From NCBI GenBank assembly GCA_011799875.1, contig CM022300.1, forward strand, positions 238,030,807-238,094,806: 64,000 nucleotides of DNA. The letters run 5' to 3'. A model generated the notes under the pieces. That model had not been told where the DNA came from. It saw only the letters and a list, made by a program, of their open reading frames with translations, and made no database searches. Shown here one piece after another: positions 10,046 through 21,393 of the stretch; position 1 is the first letter of the stretch; every line of letters starts with the position of its first letter. This stretch comes from Thinopyrum elongatum. Its lineage: Eukaryota > Streptophyta > Magnoliopsida > Poales > Poaceae. Both the position numbers and the translations under genes were made by a program.

Positions 10046-10654
10046 TTGTCTGATTTGCGAAGGCGCACACATTAACAATCAACAAAGTCATTTTGGAACA
10101 AGTGCTGTCACGTTACAAATCAGAAACACAAGTATTATTGAAACCATGGGCGTTCTACTTACCATTTACGTGCCGCCACACGTCCCCTTTTTTTATTGGC
10201 TAGGAGGTGCCGTGCGGGGTAGTTATTTGAGTACAGGAGGCGTGCGATCAGACCCCTGCGCATCCTCATCGGGAGGAGAGCCTTTTTACCTCTATCAGTG
10301 GCCCACCTCCCTCCCAACGTCTCCATAAATGGCGCCCGAGCCCCTGTTTCATGGCATGGCTATGTCTCACTTGACTGAGATTTAAGAGAGAAAAAATAAA
10401 ATCTAAAAAGAAAGTTTTGCACGGATCTTGATGTAAGATCCGACGGACCTATATAGCATTGACTGCGACTTATAGCAAGACTGATGAATATAAGGAAGAT
10501 GATATGGATAATAATTGTCTTACATATTTAGGAAGATAATTAAAAAAGCCACATGCGGCAAAGCCCGAAATACACAAGGGCAAAAGAAGAAGGAAGCCAA
10601 CAATCTGCCTCGCTGATCTCTACTTTCTTGATGCGTTGCTGCAGGCCGCGGGAA
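10046..10654. other. Spacer between tandem array and coiled-coil gene
   Basis: No gene is recognised. The right part (10400-10654) is the expected 3' flank and terminator region of the minus-strand gene at 10655-11329. Confidence 0.4.
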
Positions 10655-11329
10655 CTAGTAGTCTCCGTGGCGAGCGGCGATGAGATCTTTCGTGTCCTCA
10701 AGACGCTGCTTGAGAGCATCCACGGATTCCTCCACCAGCCTTTGACGCTCGATGCGGAGCATGGCATTCTCGTCCATAAGTTTCTTGACGATGATGCCGA
10801 TCCTCTGCAACAAGGCAGTGGTCTCCTCGTGCTGCTTCGTCGTTCCGGTGATCTTCGCCCTTAGCAGGTCACGCTCGGTGCGGAGCTTCGCCTTGTCCTC
10901 CCCTAGTCCGCGGATGACGCTGGTAGCACTTTCAAACGAGGCATTCATCTCGTCCTGTTGCTTCATCAGGTCGGAGATCCGACCCATCAGGTCATCGAGC
11001 ATAGCACGCATGTGCCTGTGAGAGTCCTCGCCTGCCCGTGAGACATTTTCCCAGGCCGCCGCGGCGCGGGAGGACATCTCTGCTGCATTTGCGGCGTGGC
11101 GGGACATCTCTGCTGCTTTCGCGGCGCGGCCGGACCAGTCTACTGCATCAACGGCGCGGCGGGACCTTTGTGCTGCTTCGGCGGCACGGCGGGACCTCTG
11201 TGCTGCTACGGCCACGCGGCGGGACATGTCGGCTGCTTTCGCGACCAGGTTGGACATCTCTCGTGCTTCCGCTTCCATGCTCGCCTCACCCTGGTAGTAA
11301 TCTCTCGACCCAGAACCCACGCTGGCCAT
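10655..11329 (-). CDS. Coiled-coil protein with 10-residue Ala/Arg repeats, CACTA-2 cargo
   Basis: This is an intact 224-residue ORF on the minus strand. It starts MASVGSGSRDYYQGEAS from an ATG in good plant context (GCCATGGCC). Residues about 33-92 are six imperfect 10-residue repeats of the pattern AAEMSRRAAx. Residues about 100-215 are a long heptad-like coiled coil (DLMKQQDEMNASFESA, KAKLRTERDLLRAKI, KKLMDENAMLRIERQRLVEE). No membrane segment or catalytic motif is seen. A TATA box lies about 95 bp upstream of the ATG. I do not recognise the family. It may be structural, a transposon accessory, or a captured host gene. Intactness of ORF and promoter inside a transposon with a broken second gene suggests recent selection or recent capture. 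Confidence 0.7.
   Translation of the reverse strand: MASVGSGSRDYYQGEASMEAEAREMSNLVAKAADMSRRVAVAAQRSRRAAEAAQRSRRAVDAVDWSGRAAKAAEMSRHAANAAEMSSRAAAAWENVSRAGEDSHRHMRAMLDDLMGRISDLMKQQDEMNASFESATSVIRGLGEDKAKLRTERDLLRAKITGTTKQHEETTALLQRIGIIVKKLMDENAMLRIERQRLVEESVDALKQRLEDTKDLIAARHGDY
11053..11233 (-). repeat. 30-bp coding minisatellite
   Basis: Six tandem 30-bp units inside the coiled-coil gene encode the 10-residue repeats. The period is a multiple of three, so unit gain or loss keeps the frame. Confidence 0.8.
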
Positions 11330-11422
11330 GGCAGATGCAAGGGAACGATGATGAATGACTTGTTTGTTTTTGTGGATGACGATCGAGTTGAGGAGGAATG
11401 TGCAGTCATCTTGGAGTAGTAC

Positions 11423-11430
11423 TATTTATA
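11423..11430 (-). promoter_or_regulatory. TATA box of the coiled-coil gene
   Basis: TATAAATA on the minus strand, about 95 bp before the ATG at 11329. This leaves a leader of about 65 bp if transcription starts 30 bp downstream. Confidence 0.6.
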
Positions 11431-11749
11431 ACCGAGTACTACTACGCTGCTAAGTGGGAAACCGTTAAGGTTTTTGATCAGTGTGAACAGGTTTGCAATT
11501 AAATATAGCATGGTAGTAATTTGGAATGTGACGGGACGCAGGCTCAAAATTTATTGACAGTTCTATAATTTCTAAGTGCGGCACTATTCCCGGATGGTGT
11601 AACGTGGGCACGCTTTCTCGGCCGCGTACGTGGCGTTTGCACCATAGGGTGCACCGCAATAGGCAATGTCAGCACACGTCTTGTTCCAACAACCGTGCGC
11701 GCTTGTTATTACCATCGCGCACGCTTCTTTTAATTAGAATGTGTGCCCG
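11431..11749. other. CACTA-2 spacer
   Basis: No coding sequence is seen. It probably contains the upstream promoter region of the coiled-coil gene and the start of the subterminal repeats. Confidence 0.35.
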
Positions 11750-12110
11750 TCTAGCGCACACATGTTGATCTGTCTAACTATTTCTGTTTGTTGTGGCTAA
11801 TCGCAAACAGTTCATCCGTGTGAAGTGTATGCCATCAATCGCAGACACGTTGATCTGGCTGACTGTTTCTGTTGTGTTGCCTAATCGCAAACAGTTCATC
11901 CGTCTGAACTGTATGCCCTCAATCGCACACACCTTCATCTGGCTGCCCGTTTCTGTTGTTCCGCCTCATCACAAACAGTTAATCTGACTGAACTGTATGC
12001 CGTATATCGCACACGCCTTCATTTGGCTGCCCATTTCTGTTCTTCTTCCTCATCGCAAACATTTCATTGAACTGAACCGTATGCCCGGCATCACACATGC
12101 AACTAAAATC
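11750..12110 (+). repeat. CACTA-2 subterminal repeats, about 84-bp period, four copies
   Basis: The block ATCGCAAACAGTTCATC recurs at about 11799, 11884, 11968 and 12049, each followed by a GAACTGTATGCC and CGCACAC segment. The units lie just inside the right terminus, as expected for transposase-binding subterminal repeats. Confidence 0.85.
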
Positions 12111-12260
12111 TAAACCGTGTTTGATGTATCCGCCATCGCAAATGTTTTGCATCTTTTTTAACGGTTTTTTTACATCACCGTTTGCGATTAATGCATCGCA
12201 CACAGTTTCGTCGAAGGGTCTCTGATCATAGTGTCGCGTTAGCAGCATCCTGTAGTAGTG

Positions 12261-12821
12261 ATACACTTATAGCTCTTAGTGCATCTGTTTCATGACAATC
12301 CCTACTCCTTGCATTGACATCAATTGATGGGCATCTCCATAGCCCGTTGATTAGCCTCGTCAATGTGAGACTTTCTCCTTTTTTGTCTTGTCCATATCAA
12401 TCTCTGCCACCGTACTCTATTCCAAGTGCTATATCCATGGCTTGCGCTCATGTATTGCGTGAGAGTTGAAAATGCTGAAGCGCATTAAAAAGTATGAACC
12501 AATTGCTTGGCTAACATCGGGGTAGTGCATGATAAATACTTTGTGTTAAGAAGATGGAGCATGACAAGACTATATGATTTTATAGGGATAACGTTCTTTA
12601 GCATTGATATTTTGAAAGACATGATTGTTTGTTGGTATGCCTTATTATTATTGTTTTTATGTCAAACTATAGACTATTGCATTGAATCATTCGAATCTTA
12701 CTATTCATGCCACCAAACAAAGATTACATGATGAACATGTTAGGTAGCATTCCACATCAAAAATTCTATTTTTTATCATTTACCTACTCGAGGACGAGCA
12801 GGAGTTAAGCTTCGGGATGCT
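12261..12821 (+). mobile_element. Gypsy element B, 3' internal fragment right of CACTA-2
   Basis: Non-coding continuation of 5635-6082, ending in the conserved ACTCGAGGACGAGCAGG block and a purine-rich tract (AAGCTTCGGGATGC) next to the LTR. No gene is seen. Confidence 0.7.
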
Positions 12822-14357
12822 TGATACATCTCCAACGTATCTAATTTTTTTATTGTTCCATGCTATTATAGTATCAATATTGTATGTTTTATATGCAATT
12901 ATATGTCATTACATATCATTTTTTGGACTAACCTATTAACTTAGTGCCAAGTGCGAGTTGCTGTATTTTACCTATTTTTGGTTTTCCACGAAATCAGTAC
13001 CAAACGAAGTCCAAATGCCATGAAACTTTTTAACGATTTTTTTATGGACATAAGAGACACTAGAAGCTTCGGGAGGAAGTCAGAAGATGAAGTAGTGGCC
13101 CATAAGCCACCAGGGCGCGCCCTTGTGCCTTGTGGGGCCCTCGTTGCTCCGTTTGACCTAATTCCGCCTCTATAAATTCTCTAAAATTGGGAAACCTACA
13201 AAGAGCCATCCAAAACACTTTTTTCGCCGCCGCAAGCTTCTGTTCTCGCGAGATCCCATCTGGAGGCCTTTTCCGGCACTCTGCCGGAGGGGGAATTAAT
13301 CACAGAGGGTCTCTACATCAACCTTGTTGCCCTTCCGATGATGTGTGAGTAGTTACCACAGATCTACGGGTCCATTGCTGGTAGCTACATGGCTTATTCT
13401 CTCTCTTTGATCTTCAATACAATGTTCTCCTTGATATTCTTGAAGTTCTATTTGATGTAATCACGTTTTGCGGTGTGTTTGTTGGGATCCGATGAATTCT
13501 GAGTTTATGATCAGATTATCCATGAATATTATTTGAGTCTTCTCTGAACTCTTTTATGCATTATTATAGCTTTGTATTTCTCTCCGTTCTATTGATTTGG
13601 TTTGGCCAGCTAGATTGATTTTTCTTGCAATGGGAGAGGTGCTTTGTGATGGGTTCAATCTTGCGGTGATCTATATCCCAGTGACAGAAAGAGACAAGAC
13701 ACATATTTGTATTGTTGCCATTAAGGATAAAAAGATGGGGTTTATTCATGCGTAAGTTTACTTTGTCTACATCATGTCATGTTGCTTAAGGTGTTACTCC
13801 ATTCTTTATGAACTTAATAATCTACATGCATGCTGGATAGCGGTCGATGTGTGGAGTAATAGTAGTAGATGCAGGCAGGAGTCGGTCTACTTGTCTTGGA
13901 CATGATGCCTATATACATGATCATAGCATTCGATGTCGTCATGATTATTCGCTTTTCTATTAGTTGCCCAACAGTAATTTGTTTACCTGTCGTATGCTAT
14001 TTTCAAGAGAGAAGCCTCTAGTGAAAACTATGTCCCCCGGGTCTATTTTTATCATATATTAAAATCCAAAAATACCTTGCTGCAATTTTATTTATTTTAT
14101 TTTATTTTCTGTTTTATTTGTCTATCTGTCACTATGAGATTTGATACTTGCAATTAACCACCGAGTGATTGACAACCCCTTGTTCGCGTTGGGTGCAAGT
14201 ATTTGTTATTTTGTGTGTAAGTATTGCTAACGAGGTGTTGCTTGGTTCTCCTACTGGATTGATAACCTCGGCTCTTAACTAAGGGAAATACTTATCTCTA
14301 CTATACTGCATCATCCTGTCCTGTTGGAGGAAACCCCAACGCAGCTCACAAGTAGCA
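12822..14357 (+). repeat. 3' LTR of Gypsy element B
   Basis: About 1.54 kb, starting TGATACATCTCCAACGTATC and ending at about AAGTAGCA. It is homologous to LTR C (42259-42803), which starts TGATACGTCTCCAATGTATC, and shares the CCGCCTCTATAAAT promoter block. From memory it belongs to the Sabrina/WHAM-type Gypsy families of Triticeae; the exact name is not certain. Confidence 0.75.
13171..13178 (+). promoter_or_regulatory. TATA box of LTR B
   Basis: CTCTATAAATTCT within the LTR. LTR C has the equivalent TATAAATA at about 42608. Confidence 0.55.
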
Positions 14358-15021
14358 CTATGTTAAGTGTATCTTGATGGGTCCGGTTAGATGTATATCG
14401 ATGGGATCGAGATGGACTTTAGAGTTTTGGACATATTGGATGGTGAGAGTGTGGCTGAGGATTTCAAAGAAATATCTCTAAGCATATGAGCAGTTAGACC
14501 ATCATTAAAACCTCATCCCCTTTTAATAGTATTGATTTTCCTATGAACTCAATAGTATTGATTTTCCTATGAACACTTGGATCACTTAAATGAAAATGAA
14601 GAGTCATGAAGCTTGGCCAACATGTATCCTTAGGTATTTTGAGGGGTCCACATTCACATCAAATTGTTGTACCTAGATTGAACTTCCAAAAATATTCTTT
14701 GAATATGCATTAGTTCAAAGATGTATATATTGTGATGAATTACCAAAACCACCTAGGGATTGGATGCACATTTAATTGCCTATAAAAATCATGTAATTTC
14801 TCTTGTATCCATAACAAAAATGTGGATTTCGTATACATGGGAAAAATAATGTCATAAGCTAGTACACATTGTCACACATATCAACTTTTACCACACCACA
14901 GCACATAGCAAAATTATGCGCACTTGCACATAGCTAATTTTCGACATCACACTACTACCACATCTATGGGAACAAAATATGCTAGCATCAAAAAGCACAA
15001 AACTTTTTCCACATTTATAAG
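14358..15021. other. Unassigned spacer between elements B and A
   Basis: AT-rich, no gene recognised. It contains a 26-bp direct duplication at 14525-14577 (AATAGTATTGATTTTCC unit). It ends in the probable target site (ATAAG) of element A. Confidence 0.4.
14525..14577 (+). repeat. 26-bp tandem duplication
   Basis: Two adjacent copies of AATAGTATTGATTTTCCTAT-type units start at 14525 and 14551. Confidence 0.85.
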
Positions 15022-16146
15022 TGATACGTCCATTTTGCATCATGTTTTCATGTTGATATTTATTGCATTATTGACTATTATTTCACTTTATAATACAATT
15101 CTTATGCCTTTTCTCTCTTATTTTTCAAGAATTATATGAAGAGGGAGATTGCCGGCAGCTGGAATTCTGGACCGGAAAGGGATATATCGGAGGCAACTTT
15201 ACTGAACATCTCCAAATGAGTTGAAAATTGACGGAGAATTATTTTGGAATATATTAAAAATATTAGTGAAAGAAATACCAAAGGGAGACCGACCAAGCGG
15301 CCAGAAGCCTGGGGGGCGCGTCCTAAACCCCTGGGTGCACCCCCTGAGCTTGTGGTGAGCCTGACAGGCCTCCAGGGCCCATCTTTTAGTATATAACCCC
15401 ATTTACCCTAGAAAAAATCAAGAGAGAGCTTTCGGGACGAAGCGCCGCCGTCTCCAGTCGGAACCTGGGCAGGAGGACTTTTCCTCTTTGGCGGAGCGAT
15501 TCCGCCGAGGAAACTTCCCTTCGGGAGGGGAAATCGGAGCCATTGTCATCACCAGCGATCCTCTAATCATGGGAGGATCAATCTTCATCAACATCTTCAC
15601 CAGCACCATCTCATCTCAAACCCTAGTTCATTTCTTGTATTCAATCTTCGTATCAAAACCACAGATTGGTACATGTGGGTTGCTAGTAGTGTTGATTACA
15701 TCTTGTAGTTGATGCTACTTGGTTTATTTGGTGGAAGATTATATGTTCAGATCCATTATGCTATTCAATACCCCTACGATCTTGAGAAATAATATGATTT
15801 ATGATTATTTGCTTTTATTCTTGAGGACATGGGAGAGGTCTTGTCATAAGTAATCATGTGAATTTGGTATTCGTTCGATATTTTGATGATGTGTATGTTG
15901 TGATTCCCTTAGTGGTGTTATGTGAACGTCGACTACATGACACTTCACCATCTTTGGGCCTAAGGGAATGCATTGTGGAGTAGTAATTAGATGATGGGTT
16001 GCTAGAGTGACAGAAGCTTAAACCCTAGTTTATGCGATATTCCGTAAGGGGCTGATTTGGATCCATATGTTTCATGCTATGGTTAGATTTATCTTAATTC
16101 TTCTTTCGTAGTTGCGGAAGCTTGTGAGAGGGGGTCATCATAAGTG
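15022..16146 (+). repeat. 5' LTR of Gypsy element A, left part
   Basis: Starts TGATACGTCCATTTTGCATC and matches the 3' LTR at 41241 with roughly 7-8 percent differences in the first 170 bp by eye. A TATATAAC box lies near 15390. The LTR is broken at 16146 by element 2; the remainder resumes at 25997. Confidence 0.85.
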
Positions 16147-16426
16147 TGTCGGTGCAACAAACATGTATGTTTTTTGACCTGACTTATGCACCGGCGTACT
16201 GCTGCACATACATCAAATACCAAGACATGACACAAGATAAGCCAGAGAAATCGCTCTTCATGAGATCAAGGAGTGCATTAAGAAGACCAAGGTGATCAGG
16301 AAATCCCTCAGGAAAGCCCCCCTTGCCGGGCAGGCGAGCCCGGCAAGGTCGAGACTACGCCTGGGACCAAGTATAGACCACCCCGGCAGGGGTCCCAGGG
16401 CCGCCAAGGCCACAAGACCGAGCCCG
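16147..16426 (+). repeat. 5' LTR remnant of element 2
   Basis: Only the first 280 bp of the LTR remain, matching 25052-25330. At 16427 the sequence jumps directly into gag-region DNA. The rest of the LTR, the primer-binding site and the leader are deleted. Because AAGTG still flanks the element, the loss happened after insertion. Confidence 0.85.
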
Positions 16427-18099
16427 TCAACCTTCTGGTGAGCATGCTTACGCCGGTGCGGCTCAAGATGATGCCCAGCTTCTGCCTCCTCATCGCACCA
16501 GTGAGGGTAATCAGCGCAGTGTCGACGCTCGCTCTGGTGCGAGCCAAGACCCTCTGGCCGTGATGACCAGGGGGGCGACGTCAAGACACGTGCTCCGTCC
16601 CACACAGGGCGAGCGCGACAAGACCCCAAGCGGAGCCGTCGATCCACCACGACCGCGTCTGCATGGGAAGGGCCCCGCTGATCAAGAGCCTGGCCACCAA
16701 GAACAACTTTGACCGCTCCAGACCGCCCTTGTGATTGGTCCAAGGTGGCATGAGCACAACGACGCTCCTTCTCATTCGACCAGGAGTCAAGCGGCATCGC
16801 GCTCTACTTCCCTCGCCATGCCAGGGACGGCGGCCGAAGCAATGGCGAGAGCTCAGCTATTTCTGAACTTCCCCCCAGCAGCAGACAAGATGGATGAATG
16901 GAGAGCTACCATCCAAAGCCTCATCGGGTTTGCTGAAGCCAACAAGTCGCAGCGTGCGGAGCCTTCGTGATGCCCGCAGACGACGTCGGCAGCCCTGCTA
17001 GTGGCCAAGTTGAGAGGACTATACCCACGGTGCAGTCCCCTTTGCGGCAGCCCACCCAAGGGCAACCACGGCAGACTCAGCAAACCCAGGATGTCGATGA
17101 GCCTGACGAGGCATCAATGGCCTCGTCTGACCGACAACCCCAGCAGGATCAACGCCAAGTGTTGAGAGGCAGGAGGAAGGAAGACGCCCGTATCACCATT
17201 GAGCGGCGCCGCGAGGCACGCCGTCAATCAGACATGCGTAATGGACCCGATGTTGATGAACCCGCACCCAGTGTTGGCAAGTACTTGCCTTATGAGGTAG
17301 GGTGCCCCGCCTTCACTCGCGAGCTGCGACAAGTCCATTGGCCATCCTCTCGCACCTTCAAGCCTGACTTGCCAGAGAAATACGATGGAAAATTGAACCC
17401 GCTAGAGTTTTTGGGCATCTATACAATCGCCGTTCAAGCTGCCGGGGGAAGAGATGAGAAAGTGCTTGCCAACTACTTCCCGTTGGCCCTCAAGCCTAAT
17501 GTGAGGTCTTGGCTGATGCACTTGCTAGAGGATTCCATTTCTTCATGGCAGACCTGTGCAACGGGTTCGTTGGCGCCTTTACAGGCGACCATCAAGAACC
17601 AGGACAGCCTAGTGACTTGCAGGCCCTTATACAAAACAAAGGGGAGAGTTTATGCAAGTATCTGCAGAGATTCAGCCGGATGTACCGCAACATTCCCAAG
17701 ATACATCCGGTAGTTGTGATTGCCACATTCCACACGAATGTGCGCAATCGAAGGATGCATGCCAAGATGAATGTTCGGTTACTAAAGACCATCAACAAAC
17801 TCTACACGTTGGCGGATAAGTGTGCTCATGCTGAAGAGGGGAGAAGACTTCCAGGGGAGGAGGTTGGTGTCGAAGTTGATTCGGAAGACGATGACGACGC
17901 CGCCACCCCCAGGAAGAGGAACAGAAAGCACAATAAGAAGCGTAAAGGGAAAGTAGTGATGGCCGTGGAGCTACTACTTGCGCTGATTGCCGGGCGGCAG
18001 CGGCAGCTGAGAAAACTGGCAAATCTGATGGGCCATACTGCAAGATCCATAGGACCAAGGGCCATGACCTCCAAGATTGCAAACAAGTCGAACAGCTAG
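16427..18099 (+). pseudogene. Element 2 gag, frameshifted
   Basis: Capsid-type Gag of a Gypsy element. Segments in order: QLFLNFPPAADKMDEW (about 16860), a basic/glutamine-rich linker, then the retrotransposon Gag core PEKYDGKLNPLEFLGIYTIA (about 17375). The reading frame changes near 17540 and the core continues as CNGFVGAFTG, GESLCKYLQRFSRMYRNIP and LYTLADKCAHAEEGRR. An acidic stretch and a basic tail follow. The zinc-knuckle region (about 18030-18090) reads in yet another frame and is not intact. Several stops (for example at 16968 and near 16720) show the gene is dead. Confidence 0.85.
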
Positions 18100-21000
18100 T
18101 TGAGAAGCAGAAGGATGAATATGAATGGCATGATAAGGAGAGAGGCCAGGATGGCGCTGGCGGGAAAGGCCGTGGTGGCCGTAATGGTCATCGCGACAAA
18201 GTCGATCATCAAAAGGAAAGACCCCCCAGGGGCCGTGAGAAAAAGGAAAGTGAAGATGACAGTGAAGAGGAGGATGATGAAACCAGTGAACAGGAATTTC
18301 ATAAGGCAACTCAGGCAATGTGCATTGACGGGGGTGCATCCTTGCACTCCTCTCACCGCCAACTCAAGCGGTGGGCGCGTGAAGTTAATGCAGCAGAGCC
18401 AGTAGCAAGCGCTCGAGAACCACTCAAGTGGTCCCGCACGCCCATCATTTTTGACGTTGAGGATCATCTAGATCGCACTATTGCAGTTGGCTATTTGCCG
18501 TTGTTGGTTTCACCAACAATCCGCAGCCTCAAGCTCACCAAGATGTTGGTTGACGGTGGAGCAGGGTTGAATTTGATTTCCCCTAACGTGCTTAAGAAAC
18601 TTCAAATTCCTGACGAAGACCTGAAAAAGACTGGCACTTTCCAGGGGATCAACCAAGGAAGGAGCCAACCAAAGGGAAAGATTACTTTGCAAGTGACATT
18701 TGGCGAGGAACTAAACTTCAGGACTGAGAAGGTTGTGTTCGATGTTGTTGAGCTTCCCCTGCCATTCAATGGAATCCTTGGTCGTCCAGCTTTGGCCAAG
18801 TTCATGGCAGCGTTCCATTACGCGTATAACACCTTGAAGATGCCGGGCCCTATGGGAGTCATCTCCATCCCATCAGATAAGAGGGATGCAGTTATATGCG
18901 TTGATAAGATGTATAGGGATGCGGTAGCAGCGTAGGCCGCCAAGGCCCCAGCTCCTGCCAGGGACCCCGGGAAGCGCGCTTCTTCGGAGTGCGCTGTGCC
19001 CGGCAGCGACTTGCCAAAAATTTCGGCTAGCAAAAGATCCAAGGCTGCTCCTCCTACAACGAAGAAGGTTCCGGCGAGGTAGGATGGCACTGATGGTACC
19101 TTCACCATTAGTGCCACACTTGATGACAAATAGGAAAGCGCGCTCGTTGCCTTCCTGCGGGCGAATGTCGATGTGTTTGCATGGCAACCATCTGACATCC
19201 CCGGTGTTCCCATGGAGGTAATCAAGCACCACCTTGCTGTCTGTCCTCATGCTCGTCCCGTCAAGCAGAAGGCCAAAAAGCAAGCCTTGGAGCGGCAACA
19301 GTTCATTGCCGAGGAGATTAAGAAACTTGAAGCAGCAGGCTTGGTCAGAGGAGTGTTGCACCCAACCTGGTTAGCAAATCTAGTGGTGGTGCGCAAGGCA
19401 AATGGGAAGTGGAGACTTTGTATTGACTTCACTAATCTGAACAAAGCATGTACAAAGGATCCTTTCCCCTTCCCGTGCATCAATCAGATCGTCGACTCCA
19501 CTTCGGGATGTGATTTGCTCTCCTTCCTTGACGCATACTCCGGTTACCATCAGATCTTCATGGCTAAGGAAGACGAAGAGAAAACCGCGTTTATTACCCC
19601 ATGTGGCACGTACTGCTTTGTACGTATGCCTTTGGGGCTAAAAAGCACTGGTTCTACATTTGCGAGGGCTGTGCAGATTGGTTTTGAGCCTCACCTACAT
19701 ATAAACCTAGAGGCCTATATGGATGATATAGTAGTCAAAACCAAAGACAAGTCCACGCTTGTTGAAGATTTGGAAGAAACTTTTGCGAATCCGCGGAAAA
19801 TCAACTTGAAGCTCAACCCAGAGAAATGTGTGTTTGGCGTTCTGTCCGACAAGCTCCTTGGGTTCTTCATGTCTCAGCGAGGGATAGAAGCCAACCCCGA
19901 CAAAATCAAAGCAATAGAGCAGATCCAAGCCCCGAAAACCGTTAAGGACGTGAGGCATCTGTCTGGCTGTGTTGCCGCGCTGAGTAGGTTCATTTTGAAA
20001 TCCGTCGAGCGTGCCTTGTCGTTCTTCAAAATCTTTAACAAGGCTGGCCCAATGAAATGGACTCCAGAGGCAGAGGCTACACTGCGAGATTTGAAACCCT
20101 ACCTTTCCTCGGCGCCAACCTTGGTCGCACCCAGACCACAAGAGCTGCCGCTGCTATACTTTGCAGCAACGAATCAAGTGGTTAGTGTTGTGTTGGTGGC
20201 ATAGAGAGAAGTGGATAGCGAAGGGACTAGTGCAGCAGATCCACCCAGTGGTGGACAAAACCTATCCTCGGCAAGCCCTGATATAGATAACGAAGGGGGC
20301 CACAAGCAGATGCTGCTAATCAGAGGGTGTTAGCAAGGAAGAAGATGGTGCAGCGACCAGTTTACTTTGTCAGCTCCCTCCTACAGGCGGCTAGATCAAG
20401 GTACTCTGGATACAAAAATTGATCTTCGGCCTTCTCATGGCCTCGAGGAAGCTACGCCATTACTTCCAAGCTCACGATATCACGGTTGTGACTCGCCTTC
20501 CATTGTAGCATATTCTAAGGAATCCCGAGGCTACCGGCAGGATAGTGGAGTGGGCACTAGAATTGTCAAGTTTTGCACTGAAGTTCAAGAGCACGGGAAC
20601 TATCCAAAGCCGGGCACTGGCAGAATTTATTGCAGAATGGACACCAACACCCGATGAAGAAGTGCAGGAAACAACTCTTCCCGACAAGGAGACCCTCAAG
20701 GAGTGGGTAATGTACTTTGATTGAGCCTTTTCGCTACAAGGCACCGGAGCCGGAGTGCTGCTTGTCGCACCCACCGGAGAGAACCTCAAGTACGTTATCC
20801 AAATGCACTTCCCCAGGGAAGATGCCACCAACAACACAGTAGAGTATGAGGGACTGCTTGCCGGCCTCAGGATTGCGATAGAGCTAGGGATAAAGAAGCT
20901 AGTCATCCATGGTGATTCTCAGCTCGTTGTGAAGCAAGTGAATAAGGATTATCAGAGCCCACTGATGGAAGCATATGTAGAAGAAGTGAGAAAGTTGGAG

Positions 21001-21345
21001 GAGCACTTTGATGGGCTGCAAACAGAGCACGTGCCCCGTGCGGGAAACAGCATCGCTGACCACCTGTCAAACTTTTGTTCTCCATCTAACTCAACCATCA
21101 GTTTCCCCGTCAGCGTGGCCAAAAAAAGAAGAAAACTAAACACCGGCAAGCATTTCCCAGCAGAGCTCCCTGGAGCCGCTGGTGAGAGGGTTTCCGGGAG
21201 GAACCCTATGTTGGTTGGTGACCTACATCCTCTAGCAGAACCTCAAATTCTTGTTGTTGAGGCTAGCGCTCCCACGGCAGAGGAGATGCCTTTGGTCCTC
21301 GGCGTCGAGCCACAAGCTCCGGCATGGGCACAACATATAGTCTAA
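18100..21345 (+). pseudogene. Element 2 pol: protease, reverse transcriptase, RNase H
   Basis: Protease-like segment with VDGGAGLNLIS at about 18545 and PFNGILGRPALAKF (about 18760). Stops follow near 18935, 19080 and 19131. The RT runs from 19173 to about 20000 with the block WRLCIDFTNLNKAC, LDAYSGYHQI and the catalytic YMDD at about 19714, so RT catalytic residues survive. A first RNase H-like segment ends at a TAG near 20204. After several frame changes a second RNase H (ATNNTVEYEGLLAGLRIA, VIHGDSQLVV) runs from about 20750 to 21090; its start has TAG... a TGA after VMYFD. The dual RNase H layout is typical of Tat elements. Confidence 0.85.
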
Positions 21346-21393
21346 TTCCTACAGACAGGAGAACTTCCCGATGAACCAGAGAAATCTAAAAAG

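Larger units (their letters stand above)
6083..12260. mobile_element. CACTA transposon (CACTA-2), 6.2 kb, with captured genes and no transposase
   Basis: The left end begins CACTGGTGCCGAGAC at 6083. The right end, read on the minus strand, begins CACTACTACAGGATG at 12260. The two share spaced identities through TGCTA. Subterminal DNA on both sides carries repeated CGCAAACAGT/ACACGGTT-type motifs. No TNP2 sequence is visible inside, so the element looks non-autonomous. Cargo: a minus-strand B3-like pseudogene, several tandem repeats, and an intact coiled-coil gene. The flanks join into continuous Gypsy B sequence. A perfect 3-bp target duplication is not preserved (CAT versus ATA). Confidence 0.7.

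Noticed and set aside
11038..11419. Plus-strand frames with repeated GGTSLLLRR-type peptides
   Set aside because: Antisense shadow of the 30-bp repeat in the coiled-coil gene.
16258..16797. 179-codon minus-strand frame over the element 2 gag start
   Set aside because: Antisense to gag and LTR remnant with no motif; a GC-rich shadow.
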